A stretch of 64,000 bases of DNA from Lamellibrachia satsuma (lineage: Eukaryota > Annelida > Polychaeta > Sabellida > Siboglinidae), in the NCBI GenBank assembly GCA_033239005.1, contig BSQZ01000099.1:875501-939500 (forward strand), written 5' to 3'. Position 1 is the stretch's first letter, and each line of letters starts with the position of its first letter. The notes under the pieces are model-generated. The model had not been told where the DNA came from. It was given only the letters and a program-made list of their open reading frames with translations, and did no database searches. A program made the position numbers and the translations under genes. Of the stretch, positions 1-13,989 are shown piece after piece.

Positions 1-893
1 GTCCAATATGTCGCTGTACGGGATACGATCATGCCATGTGATGCCGAGGATACGCTTGAAGCACCGCATGTGGAAGGTGTTGAGGCGGCGCTCCTGGCAC
101 ATGTATGTTGTCCACGATTCGCTGCCATAGAGGAGGGTGCCCAACACACAGGCCTGGTAGATTCTCATCTTGGTGTTCTCAGTGAGCATCTTATTTTCCC
201 ATACTCTTTTGGTCAGCTTGGCCATAGTGCACGCGGCTTTTCCGATGCGCCTATTTATCTCCTTGTCCAGCAAAAGGTTGTTAGAGATGTTTGACCCGAG
301 GTAGGTGAAGTCTTCTACTATCTCCAGGGTGTAGTCATTGATCTTGACGGAGGGGACTTTGCTGGCATCCCGTGCAATGACGTTCGTCTTCTTCAGGCTG
401 ATTGTGAGTCCAAACTCACTACAGGCATGTGCAAAGCGATTGACCAGCCTCTGAAGGGCCTCTCCTGAGTATGCAGTGAGCACTGCATCATCTGCAAACA
501 GCATCTCCCTGACGTATACCTCTGTCACCTTTGTTTTGGCACGCAGACGTGCCAGGTTGAACAGCTTCCCATCAGATCTGGTGTGCAGGTAGATACCGTC
601 TGAGGAAGAGTCAAAGGCATATGACAGAAGGAGGGAGAAGAAGATCCCAAACAATGTTGGAGCAAGGACATAGCCTTGCTTGACACCACTGCAGACAGGG
701 AATGGCTCCGATGTCGAACCATTGTACACAAATGTACCCTTCATGTTCTCATGGAAGGAGACCACCATGCTGCGTAGCTTGGGAGGGCAGCCGATCTTCT
801 CAAGTAGGCGGAAGAGTCCCTTCCTGCTGACAAGATCGAAGGCCTTGGTTAAGTCAATGAACGCCACATAGAGGGGCATTCTTGTGCAGTAGA
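1..893 (-). mobile_element. Non-LTR retrotransposon (LINE) reverse transcriptase fragment, open frame to window edge
   Basis: Read on the minus strand, one frame stays open from about 893 to base 1 (at least 293 codons). It encodes the palm and thumb of a LINE reverse transcriptase. In order: a block A motif AFIDLTKAFDLVSRKGLF (near 860-810), the block B region GVKQGYVLAPTLFGIFF (near 700-640), the catalytic FADD box in EMLFADDAVLTAYSGEAL (near 510-455), the GLTISLKKTNV box (near 405), then FTYLGSNIS and the C-terminal LYGSESWTTYM region. The 5' part (endonuclease) is missing, as is usual for 5'-truncated LINE copies, and a CA microsatellite lies just upstream. The lack of stops suggests a fairly young copy. 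The clade cannot be settled by eye. Confidence 0.9.
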
Positions 894-917
894 TTATTAT
901 GAAATGCATTAGTTTTG

Positions 918-975
918 TTACTCACGCACTCACGCACGCACACGTGCATGCACGCACGCACATACACACTCACGA
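918..975. repeat. CA/CGCA-rich microsatellite
   Basis: Alternating ACGCAC/ACACAC-type purine-pyrimidine sequence directly beside the truncated 5' side of the LINE fragment. Confidence 0.8.
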
Positions 976-2140
976 AATATGTTTACATAAGAGTCCAATA
1001 TGTGAATGTATAAGTGCGGTATTAGTAACTAAGAACATATATACATATTGTAATCTGACTGTAAAACATAATGGTTTATGTTTTATCTCAGGCAGATACA
1101 AGGTATTCTCTACATCCTGGTGATGCAAGTTCTCGCTAGACCTATGTCAGCAAACACAGCTATGACATATGATTACAGCTCATCCACGGTTAAGCCCGAA
1201 GACTACACATGTATGTATAGTAGGGTTACATTGTTCAAACTTCCCTTGATTACCTAGTATTCTCTCACTTGCCATCCATGTCATCATGATTTGCCATCAT
1301 AGGGAACACAAGTGATTCTCGTTTCGAGGAGACAGTTGACAAGATAATGCGCTTCCGGCCTCCAAGTTGTGCACGTTATATATACCTATGTCATTATAAA
1401 GTAAACCATTAGTATTAATATTATCACATTTTAATGCTAGTTGTTTTAATATATAATAAAAGTAAACGTGTTATTGTTTGTTCTCTCTGTTTTAATTTCA
1501 AATGTGTTTATGTGTGAAATGCGATAACTGGAAGCGTGTCTTTGGGGGCCGGAAACGAGCATTTATCGATTAATTTGCATAAAGCCAACATGGCAGCTGA
1601 CGAGACTAGCGTGTCCTATTGGTTTATCTGTTGTGTTTCTGAGATTATGACTTCCTTTATTACTCCTGTTATCAATTCTGTACTGCGTCCATTAGTCTGC
1701 TCAGTCAATGCTGCCAACTACCTCACATGAGGACGCTATTGTTTGACCTGTACTGTTGCACATATAGGACAGACCATCTTCTACCACTTGTTATATTTAA
1801 CTCCCCTAACATTCTACTGTCACCTCTGAATCTGGTGACATAAACTTGTTCATATTTCACATCATACAGCGTCTACAATGGTTGCAAATATGTTTGGCTC
1901 ATTTCCACGTAAGCATTGACACCTGAATAACATTCATCACAATCTATAAATTAAATTTTATTGTCAAGCAAATATTCATAAAATGGATTAAAACTGGAAT
2001 TATGATTTAACAACTGAACGCACAATAATCTTAGTAAAAATGGGTTCCAGATATTTCTTGTGGTAACCATTTGTGGAAGACGCTGCCTATTATAAAATTA
2101 ATTCAGCAATTTATGACCATCAGCGATTTCTGCCTTGCAG
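976..2140. other. Unassigned AT-rich sequence
   Basis: No recognisable protein, RNA or transposon end was found here. The last bases form the polypyrimidine tract and AG of the acceptor for the following exon. Earlier exons of that gene were not found, so they either lie left of the window or are too short to see. Confidence 0.5.
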
Positions 2141-2298
2141 TGTCTGACATCGTCTTCTGCTCCGTCGCCGTGGTAGCGTCCCTAGTATTCATGTTCTTCT
2201 TCAAGTGCGATTACCTCCGTGTGAAGGCGGAACAGGAGGCAGCAGCCGAAGAAATCCTCAGTGCCACATTACGTCATCGACGATACGTCTTCTCATGA
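2141..2298 (+). CDS. Terminal coding exon of a membrane protein (last TM helix and cytosolic tail)
   Basis: A good acceptor (TTCTGCCTTGCAG) ends at 2140. The exon enters with two bases of a split codon and runs to a TGA at 2296-2298, giving about 52 residues. It encodes one strongly hydrophobic helix (IVFCSVAVVASLVFMFFF), then a charged tail beginning KCDYLRVKAEQEAAAEEIL and ending RHRRYVFS. One helix followed by a basic, then acidic/alanine-rich tail is what the last exon of a polytopic transporter looks like. The 'FxCDYxRxxAEQE' pattern recalls the C-termini of some major-facilitator transporters (the SLC49/FLVCR group came to mind), but that assignment is weak. GC content and codon use are clearly more gene-like than the flanks. 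Upstream exons were not located. Confidence 0.55.
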
Positions 2299-3890
2299 GA
2301 CTACCGGACAAGAGATTAATGGCTTGTTATCCCAGTTTAGCACTCCGCTGGATTCGGTGCTGTGGCTGAAATCATAGATGAGGTTAACGTCATTGTATCT
2401 GTATGTATAAGGCTGGAGTTGTGTACGTACGCGAAAATATAACTAACTGCAAACAATATGGCATTCGCCAAAAAAAAACTCCACAAAGAACGAATAATGA
2501 AGTACGACATTTTGTATATATACGCGAGGAACATCACCAGTACACACGTTCATATGAAGCCATTTAAAGACCCTGTAGTTAGTTTTTTTCATAGCTAAGT
2601 TACGGACCATGTAAGTCTGTCGTAACTGCTGGCCTGATTAAGGCTAATACATTATTATTTATTATTGTCTTCAGGTGTGAATATACAACTGTATATTTTG
2701 TATCAAGTTTTGTAGTTAATCTGCATGTCATATTGACTATTGCAGTGAAAACGTCTTCGGGGGACAGATTGTTGTTGCTTTTGGAGAAATGTAAACAACG
2801 AGGAGACTATGACAGTTGTGCCCATAAAAGGAATGTCACCAGAACAGTTTGCGTTATTTCGTGAAGATTACGCGTTCAACAGTTTTTTTTAATATATACT
2901 CTATACAGTACCATACTGCTTTAGTCAGCTAGTACGTGTTTCCTCATGAACAATATGTGGTATACATGTGGTCTGCCCACGGATGTTTTTTCACTTAAGT
3001 CATAATACATCACAGTGGCGTATTTCGCATCTCGCAGTAGGGTGGGGAAGGGGGCAAGCCTAGTCACTCATAGCGGCGCAACGGAAAAATGTGAGGAAAA
3101 ATTAATCCAAAGGGGGTGGTACCACTGACACGTTCAGTGATTGCGCCATGTTCAGACGTCACTAGGCAGGTCGAGGCGGTCGAAACATCCATGGTGGCAT
3201 GTAGTGTACCTTCAGTAAACTCTATTGTTTATGTTATTATATATCCTTTCTGTGACGGCCATGATACTACTGGTTTGACCAATAGGAAATATATGCACTA
3301 ATGTAAAAGTAACAGGCCCAAAAATAGTCCTAACCGACCTTTTCTCAGTGTGAGTACTAGACATCCCTGAACGTCGACTGTCTGTTGGAATACGTTTATC
3401 ACAACAGCTTTAATGGATGTCTAGTTTGAGAGATGATTTGTCACTTCAGTTTTATTATGCGATGCTAATATGTTGTGCAAAGAGATTATATATTGGGCGT
3501 GTATGTGTTTGCGTGTTATCAAATTATATAACACATTGCACCCAATTGCAGACATTGTTTAGTCATTGTGTACAACACGTTCGATGTCTTGGAATATAAT
3601 TCTAGTGTAGATAAAACGTTACTATGTATAGATTAGCAACCCATTGTATCGCATGCAATGACTCGACGAAGAGCTCATACGCATTGATTACTATGTTAAT
3701 CATTTGACATAGCTTATTAATGGGTTACGGTACCCGGTGGTAAAATACCAGTAGACATAATGCAACCCTCTTAACATGTCGATGTAGCATGAAACTTCGT
3801 GTTCAAGTATTATATTTTGTTATGCCTGTCATTATGTACGTACAGCATAATCAAATAAATGTCCAAATGGTTACTTTTGTTTGTGAAATC
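2299..3890. other. Unassigned sequence, including a possible hAT-type transposon end near 3015
   Basis: No gene was recognised. At 3013-3060 the string CAGTGGCGTA followed by a G-rich stretch resembles the terminal repeat of common hAT/Chapaev-type elements, but no matching inverted end was found nearby. After a TTGCAG at about 2745 there is a short open stretch of about 39 codons, too short to call an exon. Confidence 0.4.
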
Positions 3891-3894
3891 ACCT

Positions 3895-4045
3895 TTACAC
3901 CATAATTATGTAATAGGCTACGACCTGCTGCGGTGACTCTTGTACGCTTGAAAGAAACACGTTGGGACACCGAAGAGTTGTCGTTAGAATGTCGGACTCT
4001 CAGTCGAGAGAACACGGGTTCGAATCATCTTGCTGCCGCTTAGAA
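3895..4045 (+). repeat. Possible tRNA-derived SINE head
   Basis: A B-box-like GGGTTCGAATC at about 4012-4022 lies at tRNA-like spacing (about 50 bases) from GTCGTTAGAATGTCGG, which could be a degenerate A box. No acceptor stem pairs well, so this is not called as a functional tRNA. Confidence 0.35.
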
Positions 4046-4456
4046 ACTTTGGCAATTTAGTTCACATTACGTTGCGACAGTTCATTATGCTGTATAAATG
4101 AGTACCTGACTACAGAAGTGGATATATGGATGACTAATCTTCGCGCAGTAATTGCAGCGTGGCGCATTCTTCTCAGGTAATTTGATATGGCGTTGGAATG
4201 AATATGTCTGCCAGGGGTGTGTGTGTGTTTTGAGATACACGTGTATGCGTAGTACCTTTGTAATCGAAACAACACGATGTTGCATTAACTACTGAATAGC
4301 AACAAAGCAATTAGTTAGACCTACTCGACGATATATTCTTAGAATATGTAGTTTTAATGAACACGAATAGAAGATGTGCAATATGAAAAACAGGCCAAAT
4401 TTCTCCAGTTGCAAGTGTGTGTACTATATATACCTTTGTTAATATGTCAGTGTGGT

Positions 4457-4659
4457 CCAGGCAGGTGAGAGAAGCACCTGCGATTGACAAGCTCAGCGAA
4501 TCTCTAAAGGCGATAGTGCGGCAATTTTCTACCGGAAATGTGACTACCGGTCGCCTGATATGGAACAAATTCCTCGCCACCTTTAGCAGACCACGCGATC
4601 TGGTCGTCTATGTAATTCAGACTTTTATTCAGTCGAAGGAGAGCTCTGAATGTGCTTAG
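4457..4659 (+). CDS. Candidate short exon, function unknown
   Basis: After TGTGGTCCAG (ends 4456) there is an open frame with a gene-like mix of charged and hydrophobic residues (KLSESLKAIVRQFSTGNV, then RLIWNKFLATFSRPRDL). It ends in a TAG at 4657-4659, immediately followed by GTAAGA, a strong donor consensus. The frame could be a C-terminal exon with a 3'UTR intron, or the true frame may differ and pass through the donor. No family was recognised. Confidence 0.3.
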
Positions 4660-6975
4660 GTAAGACATATTTTAGTTAAATCATCGTTAAGTCGGCCACT
4701 GGTGTCGAACTCTGCTGGTTCCGGCCATCTGTCTCCGCACATATCTGTCCCTCATTGCCGTATGCAGCTCTCCGTGCATTTAGAAACGTCTGCGAGGAGA
4801 GCGGGCGAAAGTGCGCAGCAGATAATTACCTAACAATAACAATGGGGGTCCGCGAAACAGCACACGTTGGGGCTCCCGAAACTGCTGCGGTGGAAAATAA
4901 CACGGACAATACGTTTTAAATATATCTAGTTTTTTGCGACATAGAAAGTTGCACCGACATAGCAAATGACCCTCCTCCCACCCCCGGGGGCCCTGTGTGG
5001 ATGATTCCACATCAGACCCCATAAGACACAACATATATACAAACAAACAAGCAAACATGCATACACTGCTTTTTATATTAGATAGATCAGTGGCAATGTA
5101 GATGCCCCGATTATCGAGGAATAAACCCTACATGGGGAATACGATTAAAAGCCTGCAGTATTAAAAGTTACGTTAAAAGTAAAAAGATAATCATAACGTA
5201 AAAAGTTGAGAACTGATAAAAAGACAATGTCGGTGACCTATTTGATGATTATTAATTTTGTGGCGCCCCATTCATCCCTTCAGTGTGGATGAAGGTAGGG
5301 ATGTAGCTGATGATGCATTTACAGATACATTGTTCCAGAGTCGCATTTATAATGGGAAGAAGGGGTGTAGGTATGTGTCACTTCTTTTTTTGGAAATTAG
5401 CTTGATGTCCTCTAGTTCCGTCGTCATGGCACGCGCGTTCACTTGTGAAATTATAACTGCACACCTGTATTGTATTATAACATTATTGCCAATGCATGCG
5501 TGTGTAATAAGTAATGAAATTAATCGCCTGTTTTCTACGCAGTTGGATAATCATGTACTGTGCATAATTGTGTAATTACGTAAACATCACGTCATCGTGG
5601 TGACGCGATGCCTCACGTAAATGACAAATATAATTTTCTGACAGGCAAACGTGTTAGTAGGAATTCTTAAATTAGTAAAGTAAATGTGGAATAGATTCAG
5701 TGAAGTCCATGCTCTGATGTGTGAGTAACTGTACCTAGTGAATGTGCAGGAAAACTAGAGCATGAATTTAAATGATGTGCAATAAAATCGGTTACTAAAT
5801 AATAGTTATGTGTCATTATATTTGTCGGTGGTCTGTGGTGGACAGACAGCCTCAGTTTATTTTGACCTGGTTTAAACATTAAAATAAATTAAATAATATA
5901 CGGTATGGTCAAGAAAACCCAAATTAAGACATCTTATTTTACCAGCATGGGAGCCACTTATGTAAAGACAATAATGTTAAGAAAATAAATACATAATTAA
6001 GAGGAAAAAAATCGTGGTTTGGGGCCGACGCACCTATTAGGGTTAATAAAACATAGCAATTTGTAACTACAATCACGAATATCACACCACTGGTTTACCA
6101 GGGAGACCTTGTTTAACATACAATATGGGGTCATGCAGCAGGATTCCTGATAAAATCGTGTTTAATTTATGCTGATAAACCATGTAGCTTAATCAAACAA
6201 CGTGTTTTGATAGGTGCACGCCGGAGAAGCGATATTTGGAGTTCGACTCTTCGCGATCGTGTCTCGATCATGCTGTCAAATTAAATCACCCTTTTTCTTC
6301 ATCGTCTTCTTCTTAGATCCTTTACATCATTCTTGTTGACATTGGCCAAAGAGGCAAAACGATGCGCACAGCCTAGTTCAAATGGCGCAGTTATGTGATT
6401 TGCGTTGAAAGCTTTGCAATTAGCATGGGCGGATCCAGTGGTATTCACCAGGTGTCAGGTCAGCCCTTTATTTCGACCGGATTTTGTTTCAATTAAGAAT
6501 TAGTTGCCGTGATACGTCTCGGTAGCGTCCTCCTGCTCCTATTCCCCAGATGATCACGAGGGTACAGCATGTTCATACGCTGCGACAAGCACTGCCAGTC
6601 GTTCTGATTTTCTGTCCCATCCTGTCCTATCATCGTAGATAGGCGTAAATGAAAGATTCAAAACATGATCACAGAGCTTGTGTCTGAAGCCGTAGAGTGG
6701 CACCACGTTCATGGCCTATAACAGGGTTAATCGTTGTGATGGACAGCGTGTGTTCGCACAACTCTACCCTGGTGGTGAGGATCGACGTGTTCGAACCTGG
6801 TTTAATCTTCAAGACAGTGTTTTTTTTGCAAAAGCATGGTTTTGGGAATTATTTCAAGTATTCATGCTGTTTGGTTTATATTTGCTATGAACATTCTACT
6901 GTAGTTGACAATTATATATAGTGGTCCCTCTTATAAGGCCCATATCACAAAAAGCCACCCCCTCACTAGAGAATA
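4660..6975. other. Unassigned sequence
   Basis: Only short, codon-poor open frames occur here. No transposon ends, RNA genes or recognisable exons were seen. Confidence 0.45.
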
Positions 6976-6979
6976 CCTT

Positions 6980-6982
6980 GGG

Positions 6983-7065
<83 letters not shown>

Positions 7066-7068
7066 ACA
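6980..7068. repeat. (TGCG)n microsatellite
   Basis: About 21 uninterrupted TGCG/GTGC tetranucleotides. Open frames across it (poly ACVR and poly THAR) are artefacts of the repeat. The same motif recurs at about 40310-40370. Confidence 0.97.
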
Positions 7069-7353
7069 GACACTGTACAAGGCGGTAGCAATTCGTCATC
7101 ATACTGTTGTTATTATTGTAGTACACAGTGGCTCTATAATTAACCTTTCGGTGCGCGCTGTTGTGGCGACCTGCTCTACGTAATTACATTGAGAATGATA
7201 TCATGACACAAGGAAACATACATCGAACCATCACAGGTTGCGTAGGCATAAGTTTGCTATGACCCAATTACCGCATCAACAAAGATAACATTACACCCGA
7301 TCTAACGTCTAATTGCTCCGCTGATGCACATAATATGCTTACTTAGTTATTAG

Positions 7354-7734
7354 TTACGGTCGCATCATCCGGCCGATCTGAGGCGGAAACACCACAAGGA
7401 TTCGTCTGTCCGGAATCGCCTGAGGAGTGCAATCATTCGACCAGCTGCCGGGGCAGACGTTCTCATTTCCGAGGCGAATTGGCGGTCTTCCTTTGGGGTT
7501 CTGCGAGAGGTCATGGGACACAACATGATACCAGCTCCATGTATTTCTGCTATGCAGGAAAATAGAAACAGGCTGCCATAATTCCGTCACATCCGGTGTG
7601 GGATTGGTCACAGTGACATCTCTTTGGTGATTCCACAGGACACGACGTTCGCTGTAAAAAAAATGTACCACTTCTCGGAGACTACGCATTCGGCAACACA
7701 CTGTAGCGTCACATTTCACAAACATTGAAGACAA
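7354..7734 (-). CDS. Unassigned 126-codon open frame
   Basis: An ATG-to-stop frame on the minus strand in a stretch that is less AT-rich than its flanks. Internal sequence includes WNHQRDVTVTNPTPDVTELW and NVCPGSWSNDCTP. No signal peptide, membrane helix or family signature was recognised and no splice context was confirmed. It could be a chance frame or a decayed element. Confidence 0.2.
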   Translation of the reverse strand: MSSMFVKCDATVCCRMRSLREVVHFFYSERRVLWNHQRDVTVTNPTPDVTELWQPVSIFLHSRNTWSWYHVVSHDLSQNPKGRPPIRLGNENVCPGSWSNDCTPQAIPDRRILVVFPPQIGRMMRP

Positions 7735-7987
7735 ATTTAATAGTTTTGGTATTTAATAAAATATAACGTGGTTTACCGTTCTGATCAGAGGAATGCCTTG
7801 ACGTTAGATTGCCCGCCTCGGTACTTGATATATCATAGGCAAAACTTCTTTCAGTCACATTTACGGGTCATTTTAGAAGAGGGAAAGCCTGTCCGCTTAT
7901 CGAATTTAAAAAATCGTCAAGTCTGCATGATGCATAATAAAAACTATTTGTAATAAACAAACGCTGTATGCAAGTACAGTTTTGGAC

Positions 7988-10837
<2,850 letters not shown>

Positions 10838-11100
10838 TACAACCGATACAACTGACACATTGCATACATACATACATCCATACATGCATACACGCATACA
10901 CGCATACACACATACACACATTACACACATTACATACGTATGCATGTATTGTGTCGGTTGTATGTATGTATGTATGTATGTATGTATGTATGTATGTATG
11001 TATGTATGTATGTATGTATGTACGTATGTATGCATGTATGTATGTATTCTTGTATGTACGTATGCATGCATTCATGCATGCATGTGCGAGTATGTGTGTG
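10838..11100. repeat. Inverted tetranucleotide repeat: (CATA)n arm and (TATG)n arm
   Basis: CATA/CACA repeats (about 10862-10940) are followed by TATG repeats (about 10960-11090). ACAACCGATACA at about 10838 is mirrored by TGTGTCGGTTGT at about 10949, so the block can fold into a long hairpin. Confidence 0.85.
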
Positions 11101-11121
11101 TGTGAGTAGCTTATCTGACAT

Positions 11122-11197
11122 GCATGAGTTGGTAAGTGTATATGGGTATCTTACATGCATGCATGTAGGATACCCACATACATTTACCCACTCATGC
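11122..11197. repeat. 76-bp near-perfect palindrome without spacer
   Basis: Two 38-base arms meet at 11159/11160. The left arm starts GCATGAGTTGGTAA and the right arm ends TTTACCCACTCATGC. Arm-to-arm comparison shows only four mismatches. The centre is TGCATGCA. Confidence 0.9.
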
Positions 11198-12052
11198 AAT
11201 ACACCCACGACCTATCTACAGTACTCCAACAACCTTCCAAATTGTTTATGGCAAGTTTTGTTTTTAACAGTTCTGTTGTAAGCGTTATTGTATACGTATA
11301 TAGCTGTAACGGCGGTCGGGATCGTTACTGATATTTACATGTTGGTGGCGTCACGAATCACGATCGTTGTTCCACACGACACGTACATCGCGTAGCTTCG
11401 AGTTTCCGTCCATGATTCGTTTGCGAAACAGTAGTAATGCGCGCACAATCACTATTTCTGGAATTGTAGCTTTTAGCAGTGCCGGATGAACTATTTAGTT
11501 ACATTTGCGTTCATCCATAAACCATGCAACGTGAGAACTAAAATGTCTCATGGCACCCTAGTGTAATATGGTGAGATTTGTAGGCTTACACGTTTTTTTA
11601 GAATTTTGCAGTAGGTTTGAATGCTAAATCATATCAAACTTCTCATTTATTTTACATAACTATTTCAAACATTTACATCTATACGTATTATGTATTATAT
11701 ATATATTAGCAGTTACGAATATTACATTTTGATTTGGTTTATTTGAACCTCGCGCGTTCACTTTGGTAAGAAGAATATAATGTCTGGTCTTACACAATTA
11801 TTCTTATTATAATCGAACAAATATTTCCGTTGACGGTGCATGAATGTGTTGGCGTAGACTACATTTCAACAAAGTGTTGCACAGTTATTAAATGTGTTTC
11901 CCAAGAGTTGCCTTTTAACAAGGCTGCTTAAAAATACATTTCGCTACCTGTTCTGTTCATTTCCCCCCGCGTAGAAGCGCAATATTTAAAAAATTGCTAC
12001 GTTGTTGCTAAACAACCAACACTCAGAGAATGTCTGTGTTTACGTCGTTCAG
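11198..12052. other. Unassigned AT-rich sequence upstream of the neuropeptide exon
   Basis: It could hold the promoter or a 5'UTR exon of the neuropeptide gene. No convincing TATA box or initiator could be singled out. A plausible acceptor (CGTCGTTCAG) ends at 12052. Confidence 0.35.
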
Positions 12053-12055
12053 GAT

Positions 12056-12238
12056 ATGAAGCACTCGGCCATACTCCAACTCTGCCTGGTGGCGACGCTC
12101 TTCCTCTGTACGGCGCATGCGCAACACGTGCATTTCAGCACCGGATGGACGCCCGGCTTCAACATCGGTAAGCGGAGCCAGGCGGCGTCCTATTGGTCAG
12201 CACAGGAGGCGGTCACCAAGGCGATGGACGGGATATTG
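12056..12238 (+). CDS. First coding exon of a GnRH/AKH/corazonin-superfamily neuropeptide precursor
   Basis: The 61 codons from ATG 12056 give a signal peptide of about 22 residues: MKHS, a hydrophobic core AILQLCLVATLFLC, then TAHA with small residues at -3 and -1. It is followed at once by the candidate hormone QHVHFSTGWTPGFNIGKR. The N-terminal Gln can become pyroglutamate, and Gly-Lys-Arg is an amidation and dibasic cleavage site. The HFSxGWxPG core matches invertebrate GnRH-type peptides (octopus GnRH is pQNYHFSNGWHPG-amide). Here three residues, FNI, sit between PG and the amidation site, predicting a 15-residue peptide, longer than usual. The rest (SQAASYWSAQEAVTKAMDGIL) would be the start of an associated peptide. 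The exon ends in phase 0 at TTG|GTACGT. An in-frame upstream ATG at 12002 would bury the signal peptide, so 12056 is preferred. Downstream exons were not found. Whether it is best called GnRH, AKH or corazonin needs the receptor or a phylogeny. Confidence 0.8.
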
Positions 12239-12245
12239 GTACGTA

Positions 12246-12503
12246 GCATCTGCGCGAAAACAAAACAATACGTTCGTTCTATGATTTTACATCGTTCTCC
12301 TTTTCATGGAAAAGCAATGATCCATTCCGCCGAAAACGTACATTTTCGAGCCAACTTGGAACTTGATAAAAAATTCAATACACACGTATTTCTTATATGT
12401 ATAACAGTAAAGTTACCTGGATCATTGCTTTTCCATGAAAAGGAGAACGATGTAAAATCAATAGAACAAACGTATTTTCTAGAAGTTTTCTTAGCGCGAT
12501 CAC
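12246..12503. mobile_element. Foldback (inverted-repeat) MITE inside the neuropeptide intron
   Basis: Arms at about 12246-12326 and 12418-12503 are reverse complements. The best part is CGTTCTCCTTTTCATGGAAA against TTTCCATGAAAAGGAGAACG. The element begins within about ten bases of the splice donor. A 90-bp loop carries no coding sequence. Confidence 0.8.
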
Positions 12504-12570
12504 AAACGAACTTTATGCCTACTCACAATCAATTATTTGGAGAACATAGTCCTCGCCGCCAGTGGCTTGT

Positions 12571-12625
12571 GACTACATCAGTAGGTGTGACTACGTCAGT
12601 AGGTGTGACTTCATCAGTAGGGGAG
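12571..12625. repeat. Three copies of an 18-bp repeat
   Basis: ACTACATCAGTAGGTGTG and two near-identical neighbours, the last one truncated. Non-coding in this context. Confidence 0.8.
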
Positions 12626-12771
12626 ACCGAGAACGAATGTAATATTTTTTTCTCGTTCTAGTCGAAGCTTTGTGCATAAAAAATCTAATGCGTCTTAGTC
12701 AACGAAACCACATGTTGGCTACCAATTTGTCTTCACTAAGATTTCAACAAATAAAACAATGTTATGCAAGT

Positions 12772-13359
12772 GAAGACATACGGAAGAAGCATGTCGGCTG
12801 AAACCACTGAAGATATGCGGAAGAAGCATGTTGGCTGAAACAATTGAAGGTATACGGAAGAAGCATGTCGGCTGAAACAACTGAAGATATACGGAAGAAG
12901 CATGTCGGCTTAAACAATTGAAGATATACGGAAGAACCATGTCGGCTGAAACAATTGAAGATATACGAAAGAAGCATGTCGGCCGAAACAATTGAAGACA
13001 TACTGAAGAAGCATGTCGGCTGAAACAATTGAAGATATACGAAAGAAGCATGTCGGCTGAAACAATTGAAGACATACTGAAGAAGCATGTCGGCTGAAAC
13101 AATTGAAGATATACGGAAGAAGCATGTCGGCTGACACAATTGAAGATATACGGAAGAGGCATGTCGGCTGAAACAATTGAAGACATACTGAAGAAGCATG
13201 TCGGCTGAAACAATTGAAGATATACGGAAGAAGCATGTCGGCTGACACAATTGAAGATATACGGAAGAGGCATGTCGGCTGAAACAACTGAAGACATACG
13301 GAAGAAGCATGTCGGCTGAAACAATTGAAGACATACGGAAGAAGCATGTCGGCTGAAAT
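12772..13359. repeat. 37-bp minisatellite, about 16 units
   Basis: Units read GAAGATATACGGAAGAAGCA followed by TGTCGGCTGAAACAATT, with few substitutions. Because 37 is not a multiple of 3 and no unit has a stop on the minus strand, three overlapping minus frames of 167-211 codons stay open. All are repeat shadows rather than genes. Confidence 0.97.
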
Positions 13360-13679
13360 AATCGACCCCATGACACGGGGCAATTTAACGCAGCCATGGA
13401 TCAATTGTAACAATTCAACTATGTGTTGTACTGTGTCAAATGATTACATGATTAACCAGTCGTTGTTTATTGCCACCAATGAGTATACACACGTATAATA
13501 CACGTGTAATCCACAGGTGTAGTTAATTACTCTTGTCATTTTTGAAAGGAAAGCAAGTATAATATCAAACTTATAAATATTTTGGTATACTCTTTGAATA
13601 CAAACAAAACATACGAACAAAACAAAATTGTCTTGTAAGTTGATTAGTATGTAACTTTATACCATAATAACATGAGTCT

Positions 13680-13872
13680 TTAAGCTGAAACACTATGCAC
13701 TACCATTGTGTTTAAACTATTTATTTACAGATTAATATATAACGGAGTCAATTTTGTATAAGTTGTCACAATCGTTCCCGACCCTACATACCATGGTTTA
13801 AAGGTCAATGATTTCATGTTTACTCTTGCGATGCGTTTAGGAGTTTTTGCAAAATGAGCCAACATCCATGGC

Positions 13873-13932
<60 letters not shown>
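13680..13932. repeat. Diverged relative of the 8-kb unit followed by a (TA)n array
   Basis: TTAAGCTGAAACACTATGCA at 13680 matches the head of the repeat at 7988-9385. A (TA)n tract of about 56 bases follows at 13877-13932, then ATAGATAATTAG repeats to about 13985. Confidence 0.65.
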
Positions 13933-13934
<2 letters not shown>

Positions 13935-13989
13935 TAGATAATTAGATAGATAATTAGATAGATAATATATATACATGCATAGATAATTT

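Noticed and set aside
2746..2870. Possible short exon after TATTGCAG
   Set aside because: Only about 39 codons before a stop, no donor and no recognisable sequence.
6200..6260. tRNA-like B box (GAGTTCGACTC)
   Set aside because: No A box at the right distance and no acceptor or anticodon stem.
12719..13413. Minus-strand frames of 167-211 codons with ADMLLPYIFNC-type repeats
   Set aside because: They are open only because the 37-bp minisatellite lacks stops; three overlapping frames carry the same peptide period.
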